From Endomychus coccineus (lineage: Eukaryota; Arthropoda; Insecta; Coleoptera; Endomychidae), in NCBI GenBank assembly GCA_958510875.1, contig OY294067.1:63376039-63440038 (forward strand): a stretch of DNA of 64,000 bases, read 5' to 3'. Of this stretch, positions 47,640 through 59,221 are shown piece by piece. The number at the start of each line of letters is the position of its first letter. Within the stretch, counting starts at the first letter, position 1. The notes under the pieces were generated by a model. That model had not been told where the DNA came from and did not search any database. It was given only the letters and a program-made list of their open reading frames with translations. The translations under genes and the position numbers were made by a program.

Positions 47640-48925
47640 AATTCAATTATGTCGTGTTTATTCTCTCTTATAACCAATAACGTTTGTATCTATCATGTAC
47701 GTTGTTGAAATTCCATAAAACATGTATTTATAGTGGAATTGCAGAGATTCAAGTGCATTTGGTGCAATATGCTCGGGTTTCTGATTTGTACGCCTTTTTT
47801 GTTGTAGGTGATGCTGAATGAGATGGTCTACCCACTGGCCCGCATGGTGATTCAGCCACTGATGTGCGAAAAATCGGTAGCGAACTCGGTCTCTTTGTAA
47901 TCGACTATATAGTATACCTGTATATGAATTGACTATTGCCACATCTAACAGATGAAAAAAGATCCGATTCGTGCACTGGTTTTCATTCGAATGTGTTAGC
48001 GACCAAGGAGTTCATCCATGAGATCGACATCGCCCATGTGTCTGTTATATTCTCTCATGATTAATGGACAGTCGTCTTCCTTATATTGCTCACTTTTTGC
48101 TCCCATCGTTTTGCTACATGTGGCAGTGTGCCCATATTCACTGAGGAAAATGGTTCGATGACAGGATAGGTGGCTCCACAATATGTGCTCAGGCTTAGAC
48201 TTTCATTGATCATTCCATTCGAATTCGAACAGTGATCAATCGTTAACTCGTCTTCTTCAAAAAAGGAATCTGAATTGGCAACATCGTCATCGGTATCAAA
48301 ATCGCCTATATTTTCTGTACCAGTATTATCATCTTTTGTCATTGAGTTGATCAGTGCATTCACCTCCTCATCTGTCAAATCAGATAGTTTATAATAAGTC
48401 TTGGGGGGCGACATAATTGATAGCGAAGGTATAACTGAAAAAAATTTGAATGTCTATGTAAAATACACGTATGCATCATCGAAGGAAAAAAAATCCAAAT
48501 GCTCATGCCCGCCTACTGGCGGATTCACTTAATGCGTGTGAATGAATATTTTTGGAATTTTCACTAAAAAGTCAGTCACACTATTCAATGAAGAATATGC
48601 TCACACTGTTCGATGAAGAATATACTCTTCTACTCACCAATAATTTCAACAACTCGATGGAATCAAAATAACTACTTTTTTATGAACTGTTGATAATCGT
48701 TCTGGAAGCACAAAGAATTATTACGGCGTAACTCGGACAATATTCGGTACCATCTGCCCTGGTGGTGGGAGGAAACGAGACAGAACGCTTCGAAATACCA
48801 CCAAAACATAGAAAACAGTACCAACTACAGGCGGGGGTGATCGTTCACGCTCTAAAAAATTATCTTGTATTTTTCATGGCGTATTAGGTATAGCCTGCCT
48901 ACAGGCGGTCTGGAGCATTAGAGGG
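47640..48925 (-). pseudogene. piggyBac-like transposon remnant, internally deleted
   Basis: The right boundary is TTAA (48926-48929) next to a terminus that reads inward CCCTCTAATGCTCCAGAC, followed by the small palindrome CGCCTGTAGGCAGGC; a second similar motif is near 48510. Minus-strand coding starts at 48414: MSPPKTYYKLSDLTDEEVNA followed by an acidic stretch, as at piggyBac N-termini. Near 48120 it switches frame to CPLIMREYNRHMGDVDLMDE, the conserved motif around the last catalytic aspartate region. Then comes NRIFFHLLDVAIVNSY near 47970-47920 and a tail to 47658. Most of the DDD domain is gone. The left terminus is not found. Confidence 0.78.
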
Positions 48926-49139
48926 TTAAAATATTCGATATAATTTCAAACTGCAATCATGATGGGAAAGTACTTTACATAATAAGTTATAAGTATGTGC
49001 AACGTAGACAGAAAAATATTCAGCTTACAGGACCTAGTATTCTGCTGAATAGCAAGTCGATCCATGAATTATTGAGATGATATGTGTTCCTTGAAGACAA
49101 AACTTACTCTACTAATACAATTCTCTTAAAGCGTGGTAT
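48926..49139. other. Short non-coding spacer
   Basis: Between the TTAA target site and the LINE fragment; nothing recognised. Confidence 0.3.
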
Positions 49140-49500
49140 AAAGGCGCATCATAACGGATGCATTGTAAAAACACCGCTGCAAGAGGCTGTCCATAGGAAG
49201 GGTTGATGCCTTATGGTCGATGGACTCTTGGAGGAGTAGGTAGAGCCAAGTTTCACCCGCAAGCATATACCGACCTGTGGTGTCACCTCCTGGCGGAACA
49301 TTGAAACACTGTGCGAGCTAAAAAAACACACTGATTAGCATAGTAGCTCGCTGGTGTCGCACCGAGGGGCTCAGGGTCAACCATGACAAGACGTGAATCG
49401 CAATATTTACCAAAAAAACGCAAGTTAGGTGCACTGGCCAAATTATCTTTCTCTGACAAGCTCTGGCATTTCAAGGGATCGGTGGAATGCTATATTCACG
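49140..49500 (+). pseudogene. Jockey-type LINE remnant, RT palm region
   Basis: In shifting plus-strand frames the order of motifs is that of a Jockey-clade reverse transcriptase: ARGCP then a stop (for GCPQGGVLSPLLW), MVDGLLEE, QAYTDLWCHLL (for QAYADDLxxLL), ETLCELKKH, GLRVNHDKT, and PKKRKLGALAKLSFSDKLW (for FTRKRKL...). The catalytic YADD is degraded to YTDL. Frameshifts and stops make it dead. Confidence 0.65.
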
Positions 49501-49504
49501 ACAC

Positions 49505-49790
49505 AAGATGTGCTTCATTCAGGATGGCGCTCCTCCTCATTTTGCCTTATCAGCTTGGAGATATCTAGATATTACCTTTGACGGTGGATAGATAGGTAGG
49601 AGAAAAGATGCTCCCATGCAATGGCCCACTAGATCCCCTGACCAGAATCCTATTGACTCCTGTTTTTGAGGAGACGTCAAGAAAATGTATAGCGAGGAGG
49701 AGCTACATAAACGAACCCTCAACTCTTTTATGGAATAAAAAATTCTGCACAAAAGTTAATTTGACAAGACGAATTGAACACTACATTTGT
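49505..49790 (+). pseudogene. IS630/mariner-type transposase fragment
   Basis: The frame reads CFIQDGAPPHFALSAWRYLD, then IGRRKDAPMQWPTRSPDQNP and IDSCF before a stop. QDGAPPH holds the second catalytic aspartate and SPDxxPxD the third. It is related to the transposase at 61.5-62.6 kb. It directly follows the LINE RT piece, so one element inserted into, or recombined with, the other. There are three in-frame stops and no termini. Confidence 0.7.
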
Positions 49791-49800
49791 ACATGATGAA

Positions 49801-50989
49801 CACTATTTTGAACAATTTTTTAAATTTTTTGCTTCGATATCAACTATGTTTTGCTTTGTTTTGTTGTTAATTTTGTTTCATTGAGACTGAATTAGAAACG
49901 AATAACGGCTGTTCCTGTCAGTCTTTCAACTAAATTAGTGACTGTTTCAATAGTAGCTACTGTTATAATTATAGAGAAAATCTTCAAACATGTTGTGATG
50001 CAAACATAAATTCATTTTTTCACCAGAGCTCCGCAAAAATATTTCAATACAAAATGTTCAATAATGTTATTCTGGTAATGCAAGGGGTGTCTTAATCAAC
50101 TCTTTTCCTATAAAGAAGAAAAACCGCAACAAGTCGAAATAGTAGCATCAAAAAGTGTACTATTAGTCCAAAAAATATTTTTTTGATTTGAAGAACGTAA
50201 AAAAACTCATTTTAACCTCAATGTTCAAGGAAATGTAGAAATTTTATTCATTTTCCGCAACTATTTCTAGAACATTCTGTATATTTCATATACGAACTAT
50301 TGTATTGCAAATACAGGACAGCAGTTTGAATTCCCCATTTTTCTCATACTCATACATGAAGAGTTTTCTTAATGTTATGAAGCGGATATGAAAACATAAT
50401 AAAGTCGTAGCGAATGACTAAAATTGTCTTTGTTACAATTACATTTTCTCATCACAACACCCACAGACCGAGTTGTCTGTCATAATTACCTTCTCTTTAT
50501 TCATCAATTGTAAATTTTATAGAGTTGTCTTTCCTTTCTGGAAATCTACTTCGCGAAGTTGAACTAAAATCGTTATCTCTCGTTCTAGAGCGTCCCTGAA
50601 AATTCCGTAAAATACAATGCTAGATAAAATTGATTATTTTAATTTAGAACTCCAGTTGAAATCGTTCCGAAGTAAATTTCGTACATTTCGAATCCATGAA
50701 ACTGAATAACTCACCGACGACTGCAAAGGTTTTCGGGTTATTCATTATCGAACTACGCACATTCGTTGGATCTTTCAAAGTAGTATAAGCAATAGTTGGT
50801 ACATATATAGAGAATTGCGAATAATCCAGTTCGTTGATGCACTAAGTTAACAAAATACAATATTCAATGTTCATACTTGAATCAATATGTTTTAGAGGCA
50901 ATGTATACACTCTCTAATGAAATCGTGAATCACGATCCGAATTAAAAGGCTGTGCTTTAATAATGAATGTAGGAGAGAGTTATCGATGT
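49801..50989. other. Non-coding stretch, nothing recognised
   Basis: A+T-rich sequence without features that I can support. Confidence 0.35.
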
Positions 50990-51345
50990 AATTTGGTGTA
51001 CCACAGGATACGGTATTTGGACCGATTTTATTCATTCTCTATATGAACAATTCATGCCTACTTAATATTAGTGCCAGAATCATATGCTTCACGGACGGAT
51101 CGGTAATGTTAATGGAGGGTGTTTTGTTGGAATAAAACATACGGATTTGGGGAAAAATGATATCTATGGTCAAAAATAAATTTTACAAGAATGTTCTTAC
51201 ACTCAATAACTCAGAATCATTCTTTATAACATTCACAATGACTAATGTAAACTTAGCTACAGGCAATTTTATAAAAATCATAAGACAAATTGCCGAGAAA
51301 ATATCGACTTATTCACCAATATCAACTCAGCTGAAGGATGTCTAA
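50990..51345 (+). pseudogene. LINE reverse transcriptase fragment
   Basis: The frame reads FGVPQDTVFGPILFILYMNN, then ARIICFTDGSVMLMEG, and after a stop NVLTLNNSESFFITF. These correspond to GVPQGTVLGPILFxxYxNDL, the FADDT catalytic box (here FTDGS, so both acidic positions are not preserved) and LTLNxxKTxxxxF. A single frame covers most of it. It is a different LINE group from the Jockey pieces, closer in wording to CR1/L2/RTE-like RTs. The clade is uncertain. Confidence 0.7.
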
Positions 51346-51789
51346 CAGAAATACATAAATAAAGTTATCATGCATAAACCTAGGCTTTACTCCACTAAGC
51401 TCCTGTTTCCTGGAAGTAAATTATCAGAAATAAGGTTCCCATTATGTATAAAAATGAGTGATGTGTTATGTCAATACAAACATATAGGTTATTAATCATT
51501 TCTAAAACATACAAGACTATCACTCAAAAGTCTGTCATAAGTTATCTGCGTCTTAAACTTCATAATTTATTACAACCAATTCACTTATCTATAATAATAA
51601 AAGAACTAGCAAACAATAAAATGGACACTTGGATATTACAAAATAAAATAACATTTGAAATGTGTCTCAAATATCAAGGAATTAAAATTGCAGATTCCGA
51701 AGAAAAGTCGAACGTTGTTCGGCTTCCTAGCTGCTCAAACGTTATATATGTCTTTCAAAATTAACAAGTCATGAACTATCATTCGTTTC
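51346..51789. other. Possibly decayed LINE 3' part; unassigned
   Basis: A plus-strand 98-codon frame at 51468-51764 follows the RT fragment but shows no motif that I can match. Confidence 0.25.
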
Positions 51790-51975
51790 ACTAATGAGTA
51801 CGACATTATCATCATTCTCCACTGAAGATACTTCAAAAGTAATGAGCTACCATGTGGCAATCATCAGAGTTACCTCCATCAGAAAAGAAAAAGTGCCCAT
51901 TTGAATACTGTTTGCAATTCATAAGGTTTATAAAAGTCAACCATCAGCTGAAGATAAATTTGAATTGATTCATTA
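51790..51975 (-). pseudogene. Penelope-like element scrap, tail and 3' region
   Basis: Read inverted, AATTCAAATTTATCTTCAGC matches the NSNLSS part of the PLE tail, and CTGATGATTGCCACATGGTA with GAAGTATCTTCAGTGGAG matches the family's 3' signature. Confidence 0.45.
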
Positions 51976-52097
51976 GCTTTTTCGCTTGACATTACTATGT
52001 TTGGAGAGTGATACATTTTGTAACGGTGTGAATCCCGTTGCAGGGTTTAATCCCAGTGTTGTTTGAATTGGTGATTAATTTGGATTGATAAATCAAG

Positions 52098-52257
52098 ATG
52101 AGTCAGGCCCCAAACATCTGTGTTATAATAGCGGCAGCTATATATTCATCGCAGTAAGTTATCGAACTATATAAGTTCACGTCAGGTGTCCTTGCGGGAT
52201 TGATTATTTTCAGGCAGGGAGATCGATTTGGCATTGTGTGTAGGAACGTTGGAGCAG
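52098..52257 (+). CDS. Candidate 5' coding exons of a host gene, product unknown
   Basis: ATG at 52098 in a good context (CAAGATGA) opens MSQAPNICVIIAAAIYSS. At 52153/52154 there is a donor (GCA|GTAAGTT), and 60 bp later an acceptor (ATTATTTTCAG|GCAGGG) at 52213/52214. Joining them keeps the frame and gives QQGDRFGIVCRNVGA up to a second strong donor GCAG|GTATGT at 52257/52258. The hydrophobic stretch after the start could be a signal peptide. No later exon is identified; it would lie to the right, perhaps beyond the window. The protein is not recognised. Three good splice signals in correct phase in 160 bp are suggestive but not proof. Confidence 0.35.
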
Positions 52258-52554
52258 GTATGTCGTATTTATTAATTTTCTGCCACTTTAGGTATTCTTA
52301 CGTATCATTCGAAATTTACTCAACGACAACTTATTTTAAATGTTGTTATAATTACGTTTGGTATGACAGAAAGTTGCCGATTGACTGAATATTCTGGGCA
52401 ATTCCACACCTCATTTTTCACAATTATCGTTTTTTTATATTAACTTCATATGTTTTTTAAATCTATTTTTCCTAAATCTAGATCTTAAATCAAATATTAT
52501 ATAGTTTAATCACTCATCAGAATCGTGCTCGTAACGTTTCATTCTGGTTTGCAA

Positions 52555-53075
52555 CCTAGAAACATGTGCCTCACGTTGGGCGCCAGTGTAAGGTTTCTGG
52601 TTAAAAATACATTAACTCGTCAGTTACAACCCTTCAATTGCTCCACCAGCTCATTATGGGAATATATCAGGGTATCCGAGGGGCCAACAGCTTTATTTAT
52701 AAGATAAGAAAACCAACCTCAATCAAGAATCCCCGGCATTACAATGGTGTTGTTAAATAGAGGAAATAAAACAAATAGTCCAACTTAATTATTCAATTGG
52801 TGCATAAGACCATTTTTTTGTTAAGTTGGACTACTTCTTCCATTTCCTCTATTTGACAACATCTAGCTAACACCATCGTAATACCGGAGATTCTTCATTC
52901 ATGTTGTTTTTTTATCTTATAAATAAAGATGTTGTCGCCTCGGGTACAACTCTCATTCGCGAATCGAATGGTATGTTTCATTACGATAGTCCCTTAGATA
53001 TTTCCATAATGAGCTAGTTGGGCAATTAATGGTTTGGAACTAACTAGTTAATGTCTCTTCAACCAGGAACTTCAC
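52555..53075 (-). mobile_element. LTR fragment with tRNA-Lys primer-binding site, and an inverted second copy
   Basis: On the minus strand CCAGAAACCTTACA (LTR end at 52587) is followed, after one C, by TGGCGCCCAACGTGAGGC (52585-52568). This matches 17 of 18 bases of the tRNA-Lys primer-binding site TGGCGCCCAACGTGGGGC. The LTR part runs right to about 52800. A second copy in the opposite orientation runs 52823-53075, pairing TCCATAATGAGCT, GTTAATGT and the AACCAG end. No coding region is attached. Confidence 0.65.
52676..52942. repeat. Inverted repeat within the LTR pair
   Basis: TTTATTTATAAGATAAGAAA and AAATAGAGGAAATAAAACAA on the left face TTTCCTCTATTTGACAAC and TTTTATCTTATAAATAAA on the right, with a perfect 10-bp inner stem GTCCAACTTA/TAAGTTGGAC around a ~35-bp loop. 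Confidence 0.75.
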
Positions 53076-53084
53076 CATTTTTTT

Positions 53085-53275
53085 GAGAAATGGTGTTCAA
53101 TATGTTCGGCAAATGCTGATTTTTCATCATTGATTTTCCTTAGAAGGGGAAAATATTCTTTATTTCGAATTAGGATATTCCCTTCAGTTTGATCCACATA
53201 GCATTCAAACACGACTCATAATCGATTCCGTAAATCCCGAATTTTTCGGAGTTGGAAACATTATCAAAGGTATTG
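53085..53275 (-). pseudogene. Penelope-like element fragment, GIY-YIG domain
   Basis: Minus strand reads NSGIYGIDYESCLNAMWIK and then a stop, FEIKNIFPLLRKINDEKSAF and AEHIEHHFS. This matches KSGIYKIDCESC...YVG...RYKEHFAHIKKNNGEKSA(V)AEH of the family. The YVG strand has become MWI, so the nuclease is inactive. Confidence 0.65.
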
Positions 53276-54559
53276 CCTACACCTACACGGTTCAGATGAA
53301 GTATTTATAGAATGTATGCCATTTTATCAAATTTATTATGAAACGACACATTTGAATTTGCCTGAAAAGAACATTTTTTGTAGTTTTTCAATTGCCATTT
53401 AAGTTGTCCATCTTGTTTTTCTTGAAGAATAATGAGTAAGGGATGGCAGGTTATTTCTTACATTCTTGGCTAATCTTGATCCCGTAACGGAAGTCTAAGG
53501 ATTGGATATTTTGTCCAGAAATCATGTGGTTTGCTCTGAAAATAATCCAGAAATTAGCAAAGATGCATTCACATCAATGAGAGAAGAACTCTTGAAATCC
53601 AGGTTCTCCTTCACATACAATTGTAATATATTTGTAATATCTTTCAAAGACGAATGGGAGATGATGAATTGATAATAAATTAGATCAAGTGCATCAAATG
53701 AAAACACACGTTTTAAGTGACAATCCACTTACATAATGAAATGAGAGAAGTTTCATCCTTTTCAAAATTGTGTTCTTACCTATAGCACTAGAGTCAATAT
53801 CTGAGTGGCTGCTACTCAGCTCATGCAATGATGAAACAGGGACAAGCACCCTCAAATAATTAGCGTTCCATTCCTAATAGGAGAGTTTTATATAGGTTCC
53901 GGTTCCAGCAACATGAATATTATTTCTATCAATTTTAACAAATTGTTACTCTGAAACGTATCGATATATTGCACAAGTAATGTATAGAATACGAGTGAAT
54001 GAAATGTAGCTCTTCATTAATAGGAGTATGAAGCTTCTCCCTTATACATCATGTCTAATTATCCATTTCGGTTCTAAGGACGGAGAAAAGCTGTTCTGAA
54101 TCGTGATAGAATGCAGGTCTAAAAATGCCTGCCCTGATTGTACATCAATTAGTTTTCTTATCAAGATGTTAGAAGTTGAGTATTGAACTGTTATCAAATT
54201 TTTCATCAGATATCTTTCTCCTCAAAGCAACAGAGATGATCTAGATACGGTGAACAGAGAAAATTCAGCCTTTTTATAGGTGGTAAGAGATTCAAAAATG
54301 GCGCCAAAACAGGAAGGAGAGTGAAAGTGGTAACTACAAAATTGTCTTCGTATTAGGCTATCGACGCTCGTGAGTGTAAGAAATAGCACAAATGAGGAGC
54401 ATGCATGTAAAAGCGGATGTATCCAGGGTTTCGAAATGTTGAGGGAATGTCGTAAACCTCCCATTCTATCATTTATTTCATTATCTTCACACAATTAAAT
54501 GATATTTAAATTGATCGTGTTGTTAATAAATGCACGACAACAGATTTTTCGTTCCTTGG
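53276..54559. other. Unassigned; possible decayed upstream PLE sequence
   Basis: This lies upstream of the GIY-YIG fragment on the minus strand, but I cannot identify RT motifs. Nothing else that I can support. Confidence 0.25.
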
Positions 54560-55490
54560 AATCGAATCCCATTATACTGACTGGGAGCCATGTAACACGA
54601 CCTCGTTGATTTTCCAGAGGTCGGCGAATTCCAATTCTACCAGCTCGTGTGGTCGTACGGAGACCCTGACGTTGATTCGGGTTACCCTAGTTCCAAGATC
54701 AACTTCGGTGTTTTGGAACAGGTTTGCTCAACCAGATCTGTTTCAACGCATCATAGATGAAGTTGAAACGGTTAAATCTGGTTCTAGTGCTGCAGCCTGC
54801 CGGAGTATATAGCCGGTTCTCCACACGGTCGATAAGCTGCATAGACTTGACAAAGACACCCGGAAAATGATGTATATCAATCACAGTGTGCATCCTATTT
54901 CGTCCGTTTTTCGCATTTATCTCCCACGTCATCGGGGATGTAGGGGACTCCTTAGTCTGGAGGGTCTGCATCGGAGTGTATAGTCAGAGTATAGTTTGGA
55001 AACTTCGTAGGAGTTCGAACCCTCTCGTGTGCCTTGTCGAAAGTCACGAATTGGCCGGAGTGGGGGCATTTATCATTAAGGTCTCAAATTTCACATCAGT
55101 CAACAAGGCCACATAAGGGGCAACCTCAAGTTTCAACCTCCTCGCCTGAAAGCCCAGATAAATGCCGCGGCGCAAGATATTGAGTATGTTGTCGAAAATA
55201 AAAAATGCCACATCTAGTAGAATTAACCTTTTCCGACCGGCAGGTTCATACGAGCAGATAGGCCTGACGTTGTCCTCCTCGATAAACAAACTAAGACTAT
55301 GTATGACATCGAATTCTCTACTCCGGCAGAGAAGAGCATAGTCCTAAAAGAAATGGGAAAATGTACCCAGTATCAAGATCTCCTGCTATAGGTCCGCACG
55401 CAATACTCACGCCAAAAGGTCACATTAGTGGCTCTGATTATCGGTATTACAACATTGCTGATGATAGTTGAGAAATTCGGAAACTATTAG
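54560..55490 (+). pseudogene. R2-type LINE remnant with restriction-like endonuclease motif
   Basis: From about 54840 the plus strand reads LDKDTRKMMYINHSVHPISS, then VFRIYLPRHRGCRGLLSLEG, the segment after the RT of R2/R4-like LINEs (LHPRSxVxRLYxxRxxGGRGL). After a frame change, 55250-55490 reads RADRPDVVLLDKQTKTMYDI, EFSTPAEKSIV, KCTQYQDLLL, a stop, and RQKVTLVALIIGITTLL. The pattern P-D-X12-D matches the restriction-like endonuclease core, and the catalytic positions appear intact here. The zinc knuckle and RT core are not identified. One internal stop and at least one frameshift show that it is dead. Confidence 0.65.
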
Positions 55491-58400
55491 GATGTGATAA
55501 TGTTATCGAATGTGTTTGAAATAACGTTCATTAATGCAACCCTGTCTCCAGTGACAAGCCGTGAAGAATTATTAATTGTTCCAAATTTTACAAATTCTAA
55601 TCTAAAAAGTTGCGAATGTGAGAAACATACTAAATGGAAAGGATAACTTTTGGTCAGACACTTTGAATCAGATTATTTGACACATGCTCACATTAATAAT
55701 ATTCATCTGTACTGCACAGGAAATTAAAGCAGAATGTAATATAAATAACGTTCTTCATGATTCATAAATCAGTATTGTGAAATCCTCTACATCGTGCGTT
55801 TTTATTGTGAAGCGAGTTTTCAATTAGAATTAAATATACAGATATGGAAGACGTATACGTTACGTTTTTTTCCATTCATTTCATCATCTTTGAATTTCGA
55901 GCATTCTTGTGAAAAAAATACGTTATTATTTAGGATAAGTGTTACTATTTCGTACTTATTATTCTCATATTGTATCCATAGTTTGTGTACTCTTAGTATA
56001 TTTGGAATCACTCAGTTGAAGTGAATAAAAGAATATTCAAAATGTGTGTATATATACATACATGAGTTTTACTCATATTGATATTGGAATGTTTATTACA
56101 AAAAAATAAACCACACGCTGCTGCGCCAATTTATCATGTTTTATATACTTTGAATTGGAAGTTAGCACATGTGTGCCAAATATTATATAGTTTGAAAATT
56201 TATCGGAAGAAGTTTTCATAAGACTTGTTGAATTTATATGTTATAACAAATTACCCATATGATTGTTCACTTCCATAGATTCACTTCAATAGTTATTACT
56301 AGACCTACCTTTCAGCAACTCTGCCTTCCTTTGATATCAATGATTTTGTAATCTATATAATTACAAACTTGTTCATTCAAATTTAAATTTATCTTTATTT
56401 TATGTTAATATTCTCTGGTCGTTAGACACACAACACTATCCTTGTCAACATACAGTGATGTGGTTACACAAATTGAAAATTAGCATTTATTCAATGATGC
56501 TGGTATAGACCTCTTATTGAATGTTTATGATCAATGGATATTATGAACATAGAATCTGCAATGGATTGTTCTCTGGATTATACAATTACGCAGTTATAAA
56601 TCTCTTCTGTTATTCATCAGGAATTATTATTATGAAACTTCATTTTAATTTGTTAAAACTTTGTGAACATTCCAATTATTACTGTACTTTTAACTAATGG
56701 TTAGTATATAGTGCTTGATCTGATCCTGGGAATTATTCACTTCTGCCTGGTATGTATAATTGGTTTTGAAAGTTATTCCTTACTAATTAACTTCGCTGAC
56801 TTTGAGGTTACTTTCCTTATAAATCATTTGTTTGGGAACTTAGTTGAATAGAATTTGTATTGAATATTTATCCTTTACAGAACTAACCTCAAATTTTGTA
56901 TTGATAAATTAACAGACGCTTTTTTGATACTAGGCTGTTCAGGAAAAAAGTTACTTTGTTTTACTCTGTATTAGCGTTTATAGTTTCACTCCTTAGTTTT
57001 CTTTCCAATTAATGTTTAACCAATCAGAACTTTCAAATCAATTTTATTCTAGTAACCCTTCATAACACCTAGCTTCCTTTTGAAGACAAACATTCAAATT
57101 TTTCCATTGTTGTGTTCCAATCAATCACTATTGAATTATGTGCTTATTTAACTATTTTGACTTCTGACTTTTATAAATTATTCTTCTTCTTACTTTCTTC
57201 TTCAATTTGATATATGATTCATTTTATTGTTCATATATCTTAGATCTAATTTTGAAATTTAATTTATCTGTCAAACTTCCTTGGATTTATTATTTATGAA
57301 CTTTACTAAATTTTATTTGATCTGAATTTCATTGCTCCTATTCAGCCTTGATTTCCTCTTCAGTTTGCTATATTAATTTTGTACATCTGTTCCCATTTAG
57401 TACGTTTTGCTCAATTTCTACAAAATTTTCAATTTTCTTAATTAAATTTCCATTTCCCTCCTTCTAGCTCATTTCTAACGACAAACCATTATACAACTTG
57501 ACTCTAACTTAGTTTTCTATATCTTTCTTCTTTATGTAGTCCTTTTTATTTCTATATCCTTCTCACTTTACAATTATACTTTATCACCCGCACTGTAATC
57601 CTTGTTTTATAATTATTTCCCACTGTTTAGATTTAACTATGCCTACTTACAATACCTATATCTAAATACAAAAAAAACAAAAAACAAATGTAAACAATGA
57701 TTAGGCTTCATTACGAAAATATCAATACTACTGAAATTTTACACGGATATTCCCAATCATCCCTGGATTGAAAATGTCGCAACAGATATTCACTTAAGTG
57801 TAAGCAGCTATTTATTTTAATGCTTCAAATATAAGGTTTGTTAACCTTCAACAATTGAGGTTGTTTTTCTTCAACAAATCTGCCATATAACTTCTATGAA
57901 TTATTTTTTAGGATAAACATTAGTTCATTATTATTTAATAAATAATTATTATTAACCATCTTTTGTTTGTTGGATTTCGAACTGTTGCTATTTATAACTT
58001 GGAATTTTTCTTGTTTACACCATATAATGTGAACTGAGTTCTACTTGATAAGTATTCCATTGATGGTATACTTCATAATTCTTTATCCATAAAGGTATTG
58101 ACCAGGGAGAAAGTTGTAAGAATTATTCACTGTTTCTAGTAGAATCCAAAGGAATTTGATAACCTTCTTATATTCTCTACAAATGTGACATATCTTTCAA
58201 CATTGAACGTAGGTAATGCTATGTAAGTGGTTCAAGTTAATCTCCTTCAGATGGCAAAGCAAGTAAACATTTCATACCTTTATTGATTATTATTAATGGA
58301 GATTTATTACATCAGTTACATTTTCATTATACAACAACAGCTATTACTATCATAAACTTTACTAATACCAAGCACCTGTAGCTTGTTATCCTGCAGATAC

Positions 58401-58967
58401 ATTCAATTTCACAATAAAAGAAATGTTAGGACCTTGTTCCCATTTAGTTTAACTGCTCCCTCTCACACATTAGGATTTTGAAGGAATTGGATATCCATAA
58501 TTAGAACGGTATAGAGCAATTGTCCGTTTTACCGTTTTATCGATTTGATTATAATAAATTCCTCTTTCTAGTGTTGTCACACTTTTTCATGTGAACAGAG
58601 GCGTTTCCTGAGTATACAACGGATGACATAACTGCGGTACAACTATCAGAGTTGATGGGCCATCATAGAATCACGACACGTACTCCAATAAAAGTATAAA
58701 AGTTTATTGACGGCCTATTCATTGCTACTTGGTGTATCTCGTCTGGTTAGTATTAATATTTCAACTCCTCCACATATAAAGTTACTGTAATCGCTCAAAA
58801 ATAGAAATCTAGATTTTAAGTTAATGTTGCTTATTATTGTTCTTGATATTAACCCTGTTAATAACCGACAATTCCACGATACATTGTATTCACATAATAA
58901 ACTGTAAAAGAGTTCCCACTGTGGATACACTATAACAGTATAAATAATTTATAATCAACTTTATCAA
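55491..58967. other. Long A+T-rich non-coding stretch
   Basis: 3.5 kb with no recognisable coding remnant, tandem array or inverted repeat. Pyrimidine-rich on the plus strand around 56800-57640. It could be intronic or old decayed repeat sequence. Confidence 0.4.
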
Positions 58968-59221
58968 CTAGAGTTTCTGTTGAAGTACTGAAGCCTTCTG
59001 AGCTATAAAGTAGCCATAATCAGAGTGAGCATTATGAAAAAAAATGTAACTGTTTAAATACCATTTGAAATTAATTGTGTGTGAATAAGTCTCACCTAGA
59101 GATAAATCAGAATTCAATAAATTATTTTTTCGTTTATACATTTCCATTCCTTCTGAATTAGCTAGATGTTTGTCATTATTGTGTTTAAATAGTAGCAAAC
59201 TTTCTTGAGGAATGTTGTGAC
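58968..59221 (-). pseudogene. Penelope-like element, C-terminal tail and 3' region
   Basis: Minus strand reads CHNIPQESLLLFKHNNDKHL, then SEGMEMYKRKNNLLNSDLSL, the GIY-YIG tail of the family. The 3' signature near 59035-58980 (ATTATGGCTACTTTATAGCT, CTTCAGTACTTCAACAG) follows. It continues the domain broken at 60496; the two halves are separated by 59222-60495. Confidence 0.65.

Noticed and set aside
54540..54600. Possible tRNA gene (GAATCGAATCCC motif)
   Set aside because: Only a B-box-like string; no A-box at proper spacing and no acceptor stem.
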